This document shows, in pieces, positions 13,297 through 26,992 of a DNA stretch of 64,000 bases. The stretch is from Cinclus cinclus. Its lineage: Eukaryota; Chordata; Aves; Passeriformes; Cinclidae. A model generated the notes under the pieces. It made no database searches. It was not told where the DNA came from and was given only the letters and a program-made list of their open reading frames with translations. Where the stretch lies: positions 143,173,762 through 143,237,761 of the forward strand of contig NC_085046.1 of assembly GCF_963662255.1 (NCBI RefSeq). Reading direction: 5' to 3'. Within the stretch, counting starts at the first letter, position 1. Every line of letters begins with the position of its first letter. Made by a program: the position numbers and the translations under genes.

Positions 13297-13446
13297 CTGT
13301 CGCTGGTTTTCTGTCTCTAGTCTCAGTCTGGCTTCCACACATCTTCTGGTCTCCAGGAAGGCTTGACGCTGTGCTCTGTCTGATAGGTAGCTAATGAAGA
13401 TTCCTGCAGTGTTCATACACATAAACAACACTGCCTGAGCTGCAAT
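13297..13446 (-). CDS. ADCY8: ADCY8 exon 2 (adenylyl cyclase type 8, residues 310-359)
   Basis: This internal exon of 150 bp encodes 50 residues, phase 0 at both ends. The first 21 residues, starting [15 protein letters not shown], form the sixth membrane helix. The rest, ending [10 protein letters not shown], is the charged stretch that links the first membrane cassette to catalytic domain C1. The acceptor is a pyrimidine-rich tract ending in TTGCAG (minus strand) and the donor is CAG|GTATGG. The protein sequence matches vertebrate adenylyl cyclase 8 at almost every residue I can recall, and joins exon 1 without loss of frame. The frame stays open past the donor for 33 codons in intron 2; those codons are intronic read-through, not protein. 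The catalytic domains lie on exons outside the window. ADCY8 makes cAMP from ATP at the plasma membrane on Ca2+/calmodulin stimulation. Confidence 0.97.
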
Positions 13447-16400
13447 CTGCAATGAACAACAAACAGGATTTGATTAGACAGGAGAAGCAAAAATATCTGT
13501 TTTAAAAAAAATGAAAGAGACGAAGACAGCTTTGTAGGCTGCAAAAATAGCAGTTAGGAAAGTTTGCATAAAAGAATGTCTTGGATCTTAAGTAAAGATA
13601 TCAACTTTTTAAATTGTCTCTGCCTCGAGGATGAGATGTGCAGTATTTGGGGGCATTAAACTCTGGTTGAACCACAAATTATATTTCCAAAAATTGACTC
13701 ACAGAGCTCTAGCCAGGAATGATTACAAATATAATTAACAATTTGTTTTTGCAGTGCCTCTTCTGCAAGAGCAACTTTGTGATTTGTTCCATGGCTTTAG
13801 TTTGGGAAGCAAGCCATATTAAGGAAAACAAAGACTGTCAGTTAGCTAAGAATTAATACCAGTGATAATAGTTATTGTATTATTAATATTAGTGATAATA
13901 GTTACTATTATCAACCAAATAAAATACATTCATTTTCAGCTGGTGCCAAAGCACAGATTTGCACAATTTGAATTCTGGATCATTCAACAGGGCAAGCTGA
14001 AAGGATAACCAAATTCTTGCACAGCCAGTGCCTGTGTACACAGGCTTTTTCTTTGCTGAAGTTATGTTAAGAGCTGAACTTGTTTTCCTTGCAGAAGCTG
14101 TGTCACAGGTTCTTCCTTTTCCATATGGACTCAAGAGAGCCAGATGGGAGTGGATCCTTGGACAGTGTAAATTTCAGTGAATTATTTATCTGTCATCAAC
14201 CTCTCTTTCTGCTCTTTGTGTTTGTAAGGCAGGGCACACCAACACCATTGAAGTGAGGACTGGTTGGGAAAGTCTAAAAAAAGAAAGAGTAAAAAATTGG
14301 CAATATCTGACTGCACTAGAGACAGGACAAAATTCTGCAGCCTCAATGCCTTTATCCAATATCTCATCCTTGTTATTAGTCGAGATTTCAAAGGCTCTGA
14401 TAGTTATGGTGATACCTACAGAACAACACCAGAACAGCCACAACAAGGCAGATCAAGTGTTCGTCATTCAGGATACTCTCTCTGGTAGTGGCAAACAGAG
14501 AGTGCTCAGGCAGGAGTAGAAGGATAAAACAGTAGATAATGTGTATAAAAGTTCAGCAAGCATTCAGTGATGTTTTGTCAAAACAGTCTTGAACACTCCA
14601 GCACTCTGTGATTGCAGAAAATTTTGGGATAGGCATTGTATTTTCTTACTATCATAATAATTGGTTTTCCTAAAATCCAAGTTTTGTTTGCCCTAATAAA
14701 AGACTCCTTGACCTCATTGTGATGCTTTGACTCAGATCTGAAGCCCTCGATCCCCAGAGTCACGTGGGTTTGAAAGTGAGATCTGATATCAGATCATACC
14801 ATACCATCTTTCAGATGGTAAACTGACTGGTTTTCTGTACATTGTCAGTGTGAAAGAAAAGGAAGTGTGTGGGGGGAGGAGGAGTGTTCTAAAAGTTTTA
14901 TTCTGAGTTTTATTATTTTTTCTCATAGTTCCTAGTCATAAAGTTCATCTTTGTACCATTTAAACTTGAGCCAGTTTTGCCTTACTCCTTATCCTATCTC
15001 ACAGCAGGGAAATTTCAAACTGGAGAGCCAAAACCACTACAGAGACCAAAAGCATCTGGCAGAAACTTCAGCTTTATATATTCCCATATTTCTGAATCTG
15101 GAGTGTTGTTCTACTATAGTACAGGGAATTAATTTGAAATTTATGTGCTATGATTAAATAATAATGCATATTATGGCTCCAGATGAAGTTTCATTTAACC
15201 TTTTCCAGAAGTAGATGTCTAGACAAGGCTTGTGAATAGTAGGGCATGATTAGCATGATCCTTGCATCTCCCTGTCTTCCAGGATCCTCTAAGATGGAGG
15301 TAGTATACCCAGTGCACCTGCACAACTTTTCCTGATGTCTTTCTCAAGTTAATAGTACGTTTGGCTCTTATGTCACTCAATAATAAAGATTTTTTGCAAT
15401 TTAATTAGGTCCTTTGTGATAAAAATGTTTCCTTTTGTTTTCTTTAATTCACAGTTATTTTATCATTTTATTTGAGTGCTGCATCATGTTTATAAACAGT
15501 GAGTAATCATTTCCAATTAATTTGCTTGTCACCATTCCTGATTTTACTGACTTAAAACATAACCCCTTACTTTTTAAAAGGGAAGAAGTTGAGTCTCCTT
15601 AGTTTCTCTGCATGTATCACTATTCCCCCTTTGTGCTTACTACTTTTTTCCTGTTATCTACCATACCCTGTTTTACTGGAAACATGTTGCCCTGGACCAG
15701 CCAGCTTTCCCCAGACACTCTCTGCCTTTGTTCCAAGATAAATCAGAGAAGGCAGTAATTTATCTATGAGATAACTCTTTTCTGGTGCAATCTAAGAGGT
15801 GTCATGATGAGCTGACATGAGACTGAGACTCGTTCAGAACTGGATTGCTCAGCAAGACAACTGAAATCAGCTGTGGGAAGCTAGAGGAGTCAACTTTTCA
15901 AAACTTTTTGACTGACTTTCAACTTTGACCTGACTGTAATTTCACACATACTAGAAAAGTTAGAGGGAGAAAAAAAAGAAAATCCCTCCAGAACATTTGA
16001 AAAGTGCATTTCAACAGTGAGAGCAGTGACAAGGTGGTCCCCTTTGTTTGCAAATTCATTTTCAATTTCCTCATGAGCCTAGTTCAGTCACCCATCTCTG
16101 CTAATGGTCAGGACTTGTTCCAGTCACTTCAGCAGATCTCCTTAGAATGAATGTGCTAGAATTTGCCTTTCAATTAGATTTCATGGGCACATAATTTAAT
16201 TTGGACAAAGGGAATAATGGAAAACATGTTACAGGTAAAACAACAGTTTATGAGGGGGCATAATTGGCATTTCTGGCACATGGCAGACTGATTGAAACCA
16301 TTCCAAAATGTAAAGCACTATGACTTGCAAGGCATACTAATCTGGGGCTCTTGTTTATTAAAGAATAGAAAAGATGTATAAGACTTGAGTCTCTCATTGC

Positions 16401-16890
16401 TGCTTCTTTTGTCTAGAGTTTACTGGGGCCAATTCCAGAAGTCTCAGAGAAATTTTCACAACCTGTTAAGGCTACAAGTCAGGGTGGACTCTGTTTTCAA
16501 TGATGTAGAGAATTTCATATCTTTTTGACTGAACTGAAAATAATCAATGCTCACACAGTAGGGAAGCTGAAGCATAATGTGAAAAAAGAAAATACTTTCA
16601 CAACATTCATAAGTCCATTTATACTTTGCACAGCACTTAAATAATAAACAGTAGTAGCGCAGCAAGTGATCTTAAAAAGTCATGAGTGATATATTTTGAT
16701 TTTAAATAGAGTTCTGAGGAGGTCTGCTTCTTGAATATTTAAAAAATGCAAAGAAGGTACCCTTCTCTGATTGGGAATATCCCTGTAACAGGATCATCAC
16801 TATTCCTGCTGAACCTGCAGTTATACATAATCACATAATAGGATGAACAGAGCTAAAGGAAGTAACTTGACAAGATCACTGAGGCAGTAG
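13447..16890 (-). other. Intron 1, acceptor-proximal part, nothing recognised
   Basis: AT-rich unique-looking DNA. Open frames at 14182-14519 overlap on both strands and have no domain; they are taken as chance. Confidence 0.6.
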
Positions 16891-17380
16891 AACCACAGAA
16901 TCACAGAGTCATCAAGGTTGGAAGAGATGTTCAAGGTAATCCATCCCAAGCATCAACCCTGCAGCACCATAATCACCCTTAATGACATCCCAGGGTTCCA
17001 CATCTGGATGCCTTTTGAGCAATTCCAGACTCCACCACCTCCCTGGTCAGCTTATTCCAAAGTCTGACTACTCTTTCAGAGACAATTTTGTTTCTAATAT
17101 CTAATCCTGGCACAATTTACGACCATTTCCTTTTGTCCTCTTATTTGAGACATGTCAAAAGAGACTAACACCCTTCTCACCAAAACCTCCTCTCATGTAG
17201 TTGTAGAAATGAGGTGCCCCTGAGTGTCATCTTTTCCAGATGAAACAATCCCTGTTCTCTCAGCCACTTCTCACAGGACATGTTTTCCAGACCTTTCACC
17301 AGTTTCATTGCTCTCCTTTGGACATGCTCCAATACCTCAATGTCCTTTTGGATGTGAGGTGCCCAAGAAGCAGCAGCCAT
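16891..17380 (-). mobile_element. CR1 LINE 3' end with pol C-terminus remnant
   Basis: The plus strand opens with CACAGAATCACAGAGTCATC, the reverse complement of the CR1 terminal repeat. Read on the minus strand, the frame at 17177-17419 retains the conserved C-terminal CR1 reverse-transcriptase tail: [17 protein letters not shown], then [16 protein letters not shown]. The frame is open for about 80 codons but is a 5'-truncated dead copy. It is oriented with ADCY8. Confidence 0.9.
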
Positions 17381-20300
17381 TAAAATTATTTCTCCAAAAC
17401 TGTGTTCTTCATTTCTCATAGGAGGTAATTAAGAACTTGGTTCACACTTGTCAAATAAATTGTCATTGATAAAGTGTCCTCCATACGGGCACCACAGAAC
17501 TCTTTGCAAAATCATTATGAAAACCAGCAAAAACCAAAGGATATGAAAGGAGAGGATGAAAATCAGATAAGTGGCATTAATTTAAATTTGACAGAACACA
17601 TTGATTGAAATGCCATCATTTTTATCTTCCATTCATATAAAGAAGGCTTTGCCAAGACAGCTGAAATCAAGAAAACATTTTGAGTTGATGTGGGAAGCAC
17701 CAGTTTAAAAGAAACAATTAAAAGGCACCAGACATGGCTCATCAGGGAAGAAGTGATAATCAAAGCAGGTACAGTATAGTAATGCAAGAGAAGTGGAATA
17801 GGAAAATTCATTGAAAAGATGGTAAAGTAACTCCCAAGTCTGTTGTGAACTGGTAGGTAATCAGCTACAGATAATTTTCAAGGCAGAGTTGAATCTAGTT
17901 CAGGAGGCAGGAAGTTCAGAGGGGTACAGGTGAGATACTGGGCTAAACATAACAACAATTTTTGGGCATTTCTGCTATTAAGAGCACCTTATTGAGTTGG
18001 CTTCCTTATGAGTTTACACAGAATCCTGTGAGCTTATGAATGACTGTAAGCAAGTTAAAGAAGGTTCAGCAAATGTCAGAAGCTTCAGGACTTCAAAAAC
18101 CATAGCTGAACTGTGTTTTAGTTTTACCAAGATTTTCCTTTTTGAAATACACAGCTGTCCATCAGGAAATTTAGAGCCATAAGGCCAGCCATTAACAGAC
18201 CTCTTTGGAGTGTATAGTGATTGAGTTCAGCACTTCCAAAGAGCACATAACCAGAGGAAAAGTGAATATTTATGTACATTCAACAAACCAAATGGTTTGG
18301 AAATATGTTGACTAACAGATGGCTCTAAAAGATTGTAACTGATGCAGGAAATCTTCATCATGAAGTTGAGAAAACAACAGCATATATCCACATGGAAAGC
18401 ATAGTGGAGGCAGAGGAGAGAAAGCTGACTAAGTATAGAAATTATTCTGAAATCCAGAAGGACAAGGAACTTGTATGCTACTATCTAAAGTGCAGAAGTA
18501 AACTCTAGAATGTTCACCAGAAATAAACCTCTTCAGCAGGCAATTTTTTTTCTACCACATAGAAACAGAGTAGTGTCGGGGCTGATGTCACCCAAACACA
18601 TGTGAAAAGTAAAGAAATGGTTTTCAATGTAATCTCCAGATAAACATGCTCAGGGCTTTAGCAAAAGATTAGAGCATTTCTTGTCTGTTTTGGAAAAACT
18701 GGGAAAGTAAACTTGTGCTTCTTAAGGAGTGTTTTCAGCATATGCAACATAAAGAACTGGTTGCTAGGGTAATTATTATTGGACAATTAAAGTTGGAGAA
18801 GTATTTTGACTCTTCATTAGTTGTTTAACTAAAAATAGAAGTTCATCACAGGGTTGCTTTTTGTAATTAAAATGTCTCAGAAAACTCTCTCTCCCTTTTC
18901 AATCACTATCTTGCTTGGGTTATTTGAGGGAAAATAAGATGCTTGTAAGAACTTATCACCAAGAGTAGACTGAGAGTTGCACAAGAAGACAAAAATGCTC
19001 TATTTTCTCTAAAATAGGAACATCTGGCAGCACAGTCTCTATTGCTCTCTCACTGCTGGGCTGCAGCAAGCCTCTATCTCCCACTGAGAGTATGATTTTA
19101 TGAATCAAAGCTAGGAAGTACCTGTTTCTCTGCACTGCCTCATGCCCACCTTGATCCCTCAGTACAGCTTCCCCTTTGTCGTGCCAGATCAATTATTTGT
19201 GGGATCATACTGTGAACTATATCAGGGAACTTAGCCAACTTAAAAAACAAACATTTGGTGTTGGCAATGATTTTTGTATCTAGAGCAATCATCTGATTAA
19301 GTTCCCAGCACAGCCTCCACAGGAAGAGGAAGCATATGAACATTCAAAGCTGGCACTGCTGCCAAGTCATTAAATGGAAATCATTGCTGCCTTACTGTTA
19401 AGTCACCTTGCAAAGAGTGTTTTTATTCCCAAGGTTCACTTATCCTGACTTCTCCTGGCTCTAACTGTTAAATTCCCCTGACTGGGATAAGAGGGAGTTT
19501 TGTTTGTTTTAGTTGGTGGGTGCTTCTTGACTTTTATTGGAAACCAATCTGGCCCACAAAGGTGCCCAAACTGCTGCCATGACTTTCCAGAAAACTCACC
19601 TGTCCCTGATTCTCTCTATTTTCCAAAGCATAAGTACAGCAGATGTTTAACTCCTACTCACAGCTGGAGTGCTACTCTTTTATCTGACCTACATACACAT
19701 ACTTTACTGAAAGACAGAAATATACCATATCCCTGGGAAGAATCCCTGGGATGGAGAATAGCATAATGTTTTTTTATGGTAAAGTTATTCAAGCACAGAC
19801 TATGATGGCTAAGAAGAGCTGTACCACACTCACCCTTGATTTGCTACATGAGAAAGAAGCCATTTGTACCAGTGTCACCATCAGATTTCCTGTTTAGAAC
19901 TGAATTTTGTGGTTCAGCTGTGCACAGCTCCCGTGGGAACATTGGTTGATTCTTCAAAACTCTGATCTTTTTTATGCCTCTAGGAGAGCTGAGAACTTTA
20001 AGGAGCCTGATCTTGCTACTTCCAGAGCTGTCATCAGAGGACTTCACTGTGTACTTAGGAACAGTCTAGCCTTTAAGATGCATGAAATGTGCAGCCTGCA
20101 AGCAGGTTGGTCCTATCCAAACACAGGGTGTACCACAAGAAATTATTAGATTGCCTTAAACGAAAACAACTGCTTTCAATCCTGCTGCAGAATATCCTAA
20201 CATGAATTTTTGTCTTGTTAGTGATTTAGAAAACAAAAATTGTTTTCCCTCTGAACAATGACAAGTTTGCATAAAATCAATTGTTCCAGTTCAAGATAGT

Positions 20301-21428
20301 ATTTGAAAATATGTATCTTTAATATTCAGAACAGGAGTGCAATTTGCTATTGGAAAAAAATAGCTGCATCTTTTTTGTCCTTCCTTTTACTGAATCCACA
20401 AGAAAGGTAGAAAATTGATTGTCTGATTAAGCTGCTTATAAATAGCTAAAGACACACAAATTTGGTAAGCCAACTACCAACTATGGCAAAACTTTTGCAA
20501 CAGAGAGTGGTGCAAGAGGTCTTCCAAGAAAATTGTATAGATCATATAATTTCATAATCATATACCATATATCATATCAGACACATAAGGACTGACATAA
20601 CTGAGGGATGCACAGAGGCAGCCAAACAGATACATAGCCCTGCTAGTGCCATTGAGCAGCCCCAAAGTTCCAACATATCTCCTTTGACTCCCCTTGAGTT
20701 TGTCTAAAATTTAGCGTTCAGGAATAATTTTTAATAATAAAAAAAATCTATTCTGGGACTTTGGATAATCATTTTTTGGTGCTTTTATTTTTATAGATGT
20801 TAAAGAGACTAGATGTGCCTGGGACAATGTCAATGGCAGGGTCATAGCCCATGCATAACAGGGGAATGAACAGGGATGGGAAAAGGATTTTCACCTTTTA
20901 GAAACTGTTTTCCATGGCTATAAGGTATTTAGCTGAACTCTCTGACTCTTGCCTAGGAACTGATCCTGAACTATGTAATGAATTCTCGTGATCACATCTC
21001 CAGTTCATTGAGCAGCACAGTGCTCGTTTGTCATCATTTTGTATACAGGATGCTGTCACTTCCAGATACCTGAAATGTTCTCAATTAGAATAAAAACCAA
21101 ATCTGATCTTTTTGACCTAAATAACTTCCTCCATTCAGTGTTTTCTGTGTGTTAGTTAGGTACTTTTTCCCTCTACTTTGAGACAGCTATTGTGGGGCAA
21201 TTACAAGGAGAAATCTAAAACCAAATCTTCCAGACATAAACATTTCATTGCCAAAATCATCACCTCATTTGGTGTGTTTATAAGTTAACATAAAGGGCTC
21301 AGACAGAAATCTCTTCTCTACTCTTCTCCAAACATATGTGGCCTTGAAACCAGAGCACATGTACTACAGAAATTCTTTAAATTATCTGTGTGGTCTACTT
21401 CTGTTGCAGGAGTAAATCCTGCAACAAG
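17381..21428 (-). other. Intron 1, nothing recognised
   Basis: Four kilobases of AT-rich intronic DNA. Short frames at 18956-19343 and 19844-20149 lack any known domain and overlap frames on the opposite strand. Confidence 0.6.
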
Positions 21429-21572
21429 ACACACACACACACAAAAACAAAACCAAAAAACAAACAAACAAACAAAACAAACAAAACCACAAAAACCTCC
21501 ACAACCAACCAACCAACCAGACAAACAAAAATCAAAACAAACAAAACAAACAAAAAAAAAAACCAGCAAAAA
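21429..21572. repeat. CA / CAAA / CCAA low-complexity tract
   Basis: A (CA)n run is followed by (CAAA)n, (CCAA)n and A-rich units for about 140 bp. The lack of T on the plus strand keeps several frames open. These give apparent Thr/Lys/Asn-rich proteins on the plus strand and Phe/Val/Cys-rich ones on the minus strand. None of these is a real gene. Confidence 0.95.
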
Positions 21573-21764
21573 GCAAGGCACAGCAATAGAGAACAATGGA
21601 AGCAGCCTGTGGCATTCAGGAGAAATTAGGGAACAGTATTTCCCAGTTAACTGCTTAGAAGGGAGTGCAAAGCAGCTGTTTCTTCTTCTTGTATTTTAGC
21701 CTCATGAAGCTCTGTCTGACTCTGAAATTTTCCCTATACTTTTCTATTTCCAGTGACAATAAAC

Positions 21765-22545
21765 TGGGAGGAGCTGTTGTTCCCTTGAAGGCAGAGAGAC
21801 CCTGCAGATCGACCGGGATATATTAAAGAGATGGGAAATCATCAACTGTAGGAAGCTTAACAAAAACAAGTACTGGATTCTGCACCTGGGACCGGGCTGT
21901 GGAAAGGACCTGGAGTCCTGGTTGATGGCAAGCTGAACATGAGTCAGAGGTGCCCTGGCAGCCAGGAGGGCCAAGAGTGACCTGGGGGACGTCAAGCACA
22001 TGGCCAGCTAGGTGAGGGAAAGGATTGTCCTGCTCTGCTCTGCACTGGGCCAGCCTCACCTCAAGCCCTGTGTGCAGTTTTGGGCACCAGAGATATTAAA
22101 AATATGTAAAACTATTAGAAAATGTTCTATGAAGATGGTGAAGGACCTAGAGAGGAAGACATATGAGGAGCAGCTGAAGTTGCTTGAGAAGACTGAGGGG
22201 AGATGTCATCACAGTCTGCAGTTTCCTCATGAGGGGAAGCAGAGGGACAGGTACTGATCTCTTTTCTCCTGACCAGTGACAGGACCCGAGGGAATGACCT
22301 GAAGTTGTGTCAGGGGAGGTTCAGGTGGGATATCAGGAAAAAGTTCTTTACCCAGAGGGTGTTTGGGTCCTGGAACAGGCGCTCCAGAGAAGTGGTCACA
22401 GCACAGCCTGACAGAGCTCAGTGAGCCTTTGGACAATGTTCTCAGGCACAAGTTGTGATTGCTGGAGTTGTCCTGTGCAGGGCAAGGAGCTACACCTCAA
22501 TGGTCCTTGAGGGGCCCCTCCAACTCAATATATTCTACGGTTCTA
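21765..22545 (+). mobile_element. CR1 LINE, plus-strand 3' part (about 0.8 kb)
   Basis: Read on the plus strand this follows the end of CR1 pol and its 3' UTR in order. Recognisable blocks are GATTCTGCACCTGGGAC, CAAGCTGAACATGAGTCAG, a CAGTTTTGGGCACC block, GTGAAGGACCTAGAGAGGAAG, and a 3' UTR with GTGACAGGACCCGAGGGAATG. It ends in ATTCTACGGTTCTATGCAG, a degraded terminal repeat. Several stops and frameshifts are present. It is antisense to ADCY8, one of only two intronic CR1 copies that are. Confidence 0.9.
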
Positions 22546-25500
22546 TGCAGAAGTTATCCTCCCTTACAAGCTGCATATTTACTGTTCAAACAAATATAAG
22601 AGTAATTATGTTCAAAAGGAGCCACATTCAATTTAAAGCTGATTGAGAAATAAATTGCCCTAACTGAAAGTTACAACATCTAAACAAAGATTTATAAGAA
22701 ATTAATCTGAAATGGGGTAGTACTTCTGACTTCTTGGACATTGAGAATTAAAAATAATGCCTGTGGTTTTTCTTTGAAGCAACGCTTACAAAATATTAAA
22801 TTTTCCCTTTGCATTACATACATGGACATCTGAGTTGTATATAACTGTCTCCCAGCAGAAATGCACAAGTATTTGAGGACTGAGCATTACACATCATCTC
22901 ACTGACAAAAAAATTCCAGTTGTTACCTCGTCTGGAAAAGTCTCAGAACACCATTGAGTTTAAGATGAGCCCGGACAGCCTAAAACTAGGATGCTTAAAG
23001 TGAAAGTAATTTCTGGAAATTTTCTTCAAATTATTACAATAGTTTTACTTAAGTCAATGCCAGATAGACAAAGTAGAAGAAATCCTAGTAGATCCTTATT
23101 ATATCATGCAACTGATTAGAAGTAATGGAAGAAAAAATTTTAAAACCCACATGGCTCTTTTACAGTATTGGAGAGTTTCACTACATTTTAAAGAGAAGCA
23201 AATTATGTGGTGTGCATTTCTGCAAATTGTTCTTGGGGTGCTGTTCTGCACAGCTGTTTTTATTGCTCTGGATAATGGCTCTTATCCAAAGTTAGATGTC
23301 AAAACAGGGTGACCAATAATTATGTTTATAGGGCTGACAGCTGTTCATCTTTTCTGGCATACCTCATTGCTCTTTTCATCTGATGAATTGTATTCTTGTC
23401 CCAGAAATTACCTGCAGGACGTACTCCATGTCTCTTCCCACTGGAACTGGCAGTTGTCATAATTTGTGTGCAGGTGACCCTGCCTTGGGTGCATTCTACA
23501 GAGCTCTAACAACAGAATGCATAAGAGAAGCTTTTCATTATTCTTCCTAGTTATGTTAGACCAGGTTGCATGTATTTGCCTCTGAATTACCAAGCTATTG
23601 CTATAGGACAAAAAAAGAAGCAAGATTTTGCAAGCCATTTTCCCCTTTTGATATTACAATGGGAAAAATAAAGTAATAGCAAAATGTAATGATCTTAAAT
23701 TATTCTTGAACTCTTTATCAAGAAATAGACAACCTTATAAAATCCACTCAAGTCTGTGTCTAGAGTGATACTAATACCTACTAAAAAGTGAATTGGTATA
23801 ACATAATAGTACTGAGAATACTGGTAATGAAAAATACATGAGGGATATTACAATGTTGAGTGTCCTTTTTCAAACAAGCCTTGTCCTTCAAAATGTGCTT
23901 GTATTCTGATGGGAAGCTCTACTAGTTACCTGTGTGTGTGTTAATCAGTGATACCTGCTGGCAAACATCCCTTACAACGGGTCTTTTTAAAAACTACTCA
24001 CAAAAAAACAAAACAAAAAAAAACCAACAAAAAAAAAACCTAAACAGTGATGGAAACAATGGAAACAAATGTTATTTGCACTTTATTATTAACATTTTCT
24101 ACAGAAGGCCAATCTCAAGGCTACCATTTCCCCACAGTTTCACCAGTAAATGGCTGCCATTTTGCTTGGGTGTCACTGGTGATGGTGTTTGTCCATTGAA
24201 TTTACAGCTGATTGATGTGTGAGACAACAAGAAACAATTTAGAAACCCCAGATCAGATTTTAGCTTTTCTAGACCAGAAATAATATGGAAAATATCTTCT
24301 GTCTCCAAATTTTCCTACTCCAAATTTCCAAATCATGGCTGGTCTGCTTCCATTTAAAATTATTTTTGAAAAGTGACTAGAAAGCTCCAATAAAAGCAAT
24401 TGATATTCCTGTCTTTATTTTATTTCCCCTCGGTATCTCCTTTTGTTGCCAATTGTGATGATCTGAAAACCAGGAAAAGACAGAAATCAACAATTCCATT
24501 TTTAGAGTCCTTTCCTAGCAAAACCTTGAAAAACCCCAAAACAATTTAAAAAAACTCCCCAAACACCTATTTTCTTAACTGCCCCTGTCTAGCTGTAAAC
24601 ATGAGACCTATACTTCACAGAAATCTTGGGGATAATAGAAGAAATATTTGTAGTCTGACTTCAGTGTACACAGAATTTCAGGCACCCCTAACCACACTGA
24701 GAACCAGTGCTAAGACCTTGGGAGACTTCAAGAAATGGAGAGCCCAGGAAGATATAGATGAACTTGCAAAGAAAACTTTACAATGACTAGGGATTTGTAA
24801 AAGGGCCCAGGAGACTATGTCCTCCAGGGCTGAACTGAACACATTTTAGGCACAGTAGAAGACATCCTTGAGTAAAGTCATTCAAGGTAAAACAGGAATT
24901 TTATTGACATCGAATGTTATTTGATATTTTCTCTAAAGTCTGCTTTATCTCAAGTTTTTTAAACTATCATTTAGTGGATATCCTGGACAGAAAATAGGGA
25001 AATTACGTGGGAACAAATGGAAATGTACCAGACAAAAGCCATGAGAGGTTACAACATTCCAGACCAGCTGGATTAAAACTTTATCTCAGAGAGTTAGGCG
25101 AGGACAAACATTTTCTTTTGTGAAACCTGTGGGTGTTGTTCTGCTATTAGTCATGGTGAACGCTTCAGTGTGGTGAGCTAGAAGAAGTCAAACTGACATC
25201 AAAAGTACAGAGAGTGCTGTGGGAAAAAGTTGATTCAGTCCTTGACTGTCAGAATATACCAGAGACAAATAATGAAGGATTAGGCTTCTCCTGACACTTT
25301 GCTAGCAGAGGAGACATATAGTGCAGGATTCATTTTGCACTGACAGTGGTGTGATTTAGGGCTAATTCCTTTGAAGGCAGTGGCTTATTCTGGCTTAAAA
25401 CAAGGATGGGATTAACATCAAACCCTGATATTTACCATGAGCCAAGTTCTCCCTGCCTGACAACACAAGCCATGCCTTTGTTTTCCCTGCTTGTATAAGC

Positions 25501-26737
25501 ATGAGAAACAGAAACTGGACTGCTCATGGAATATTAAATAAATGACACAAAGCAAAACGACCTCTGTCTCTGATGTTGAATAATGAATCCTGCTGATACA
25601 AGGAATGCTGCTGGAGACGGTTAAAACTTGATGGACATAAACTAATAAGAGAATCCCCTCAGATGATTTACATCAGGATGGCTGTGTACAGGGTTTGGTA
25701 CAATGCACAGCCATGAATGATGTGGACATTTTTGCAGTTTGGGTTGCGTAAAAGCACCCAAAGCACTCAGGAACAAGGTCAGTCTTTACCTGCTCACACA
25801 GAAGCTGATTGTCTTCAAAAGGAAATTCTCTTAGGCAAAGCAATGTTTGGTCTTAGTGAGTATTTAGCTCACAGATTTAGTATTTAAGTCAATATCACTG
25901 CAGTCAGGATACATAAATATTGTTCCCTTAGGAGCACTCAGAAGATCAGTGCTTGAAAAGAAATTGGGTGTGGTTTTGAACATGCTGACGTATGAACACC
26001 AAGTCTGACGGTGCTCTGTTTTCTGACACAAAAAAAAACCAAAAAACCCCATAATTTCAGCCAAGAATTAGCTAATAAAGTTGATTTTTACTGGAATTTG
26101 AGTCATGGGAGAGAGCATTACTTCTGAGTTTTGAAAAGAAAACCAAAGACAATCAGTTTCATAAACTGATCTTCCTTCTGGTTAATGTTTTTTGAAAGGC
26201 AGACAGTTCTAGTAGTTAAATTATGAAAGTGTTGAGGGAGAAAAGTCACAGGTAATTACAGGGGGAGACACTTCATTGAGTTTAGCACTTGATCCAGATC
26301 TCCATCTGTTTGGTGGAGGTATTCATACTGGCCCTCATGGCTTTTTAAGCAGTCTCTTCCAACAGTCTTGACCGCTTAGATACCAGAACATGAGTGAAAC
26401 AATGCATTTGAGATATCCTAAGGAATTGCTTATGGCTCCTTCTTGATAACAATTTGAATATTTTTGTTTCCTTACACAGATGAAATCAGCTCTTACTGCA
26501 CAAGTTCTGCCACTCAGCCAGTTAGCATTGATCAGATTGTCTCAAACTGAAATGAAAAAAATGTATTTTCTGTTCTTAAAGTAAAGTAAGGCCCCAGCCA
26601 AGCTCCATTGTTCAAGTTATTTTCTTCTTGTTTAGATAGTGTGGTACTGAAAGCATTTAAAGCCATGTATGTAGACAGCATTATGAACTCACTAGGTCTT
26701 GTTATAAAGCTGATATCTCACGGCTGACGCTGTACAG
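22546..26737 (-). other. Intron 1, nothing recognised
   Basis: AT-rich intronic DNA. An A-rich tract with CAAAA and CCAAC units lies at 24000-24044. Short frames on both strands (for example 23932-24308) are not supported by any motif. Confidence 0.6.
24000..24044. repeat. A-rich low-complexity tract
   Basis: Runs of A broken by single C or CC. Simple repeat, possibly a decayed retrotransposon tail. Confidence 0.8.
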
Positions 26738-26762
26738 TAACTGAGTGTATAACACTCAGTTA
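26738..26762. repeat. Perfect 11-bp inverted repeat with 3-base loop
   Basis: TAACTGAGTGT at 26738-26748 and its exact reverse complement at 26752-26762 flank the loop ATA. In RNA this would form a short, perfectly paired hairpin. No U run follows on either strand, and in a eukaryotic intron it is not expected to act as a terminator. Confidence 0.9.
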
Positions 26763-26763
26763 T

Positions 26764-26805
26764 ATTAAACTCTGGGTAAATTATGTACATTAAATTCTAG
26801 GTAAA
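26764..26805. repeat. 25-bp period imperfect direct repeat
   Basis: ATTAAACTCTGGGTAAA at 26764 recurs at 26789 as ATTAAATTCTAGGTAAA, with two transitions. It looks like an old local duplication next to the hairpin. Confidence 0.8.
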
Positions 26806-26941
26806 AAAGAGAACAAGTTCAAATGATTTCTCCATGTTGTCATCCTCATGAATATTCACATCCACTTTTTAAAGTCAGCATGATTAATTACTATATGAAT
26901 ACAAGCCTAACATATTTTTCCAATTTGTGAACCACATTTTT

Positions 26942-26992
26942 ACCACTGTGTAGTAGTATCATAAGTAATTTTACTACTGTGTAGTAGTATCA
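26942..26992. repeat. 31-bp period direct repeat
   Basis: ACCACTGTGTAGTAGTATCA at 26942 recurs as ACTACTGTGTAGTAGTATCA at 26973, one mismatch in 20. The sequence between and after the copies also contains AAGTAATTT and its inverse AAATTACTT. Confidence 0.9.

Noticed and set aside
21318..21699. Cys/Phe/Val-rich (minus) and Thr/Lys/Asn-rich (plus) frames resembling a membrane protein or signal peptide
   Set aside because: They are translations of a CA/CAAA low-complexity tract and have no real hydrophobic-helix pattern beyond the simple repeat.
26738..26762. Bacterial-type intrinsic terminator reading of the hairpin
   Set aside because: No T run follows on either strand and the context is a vertebrate intron.
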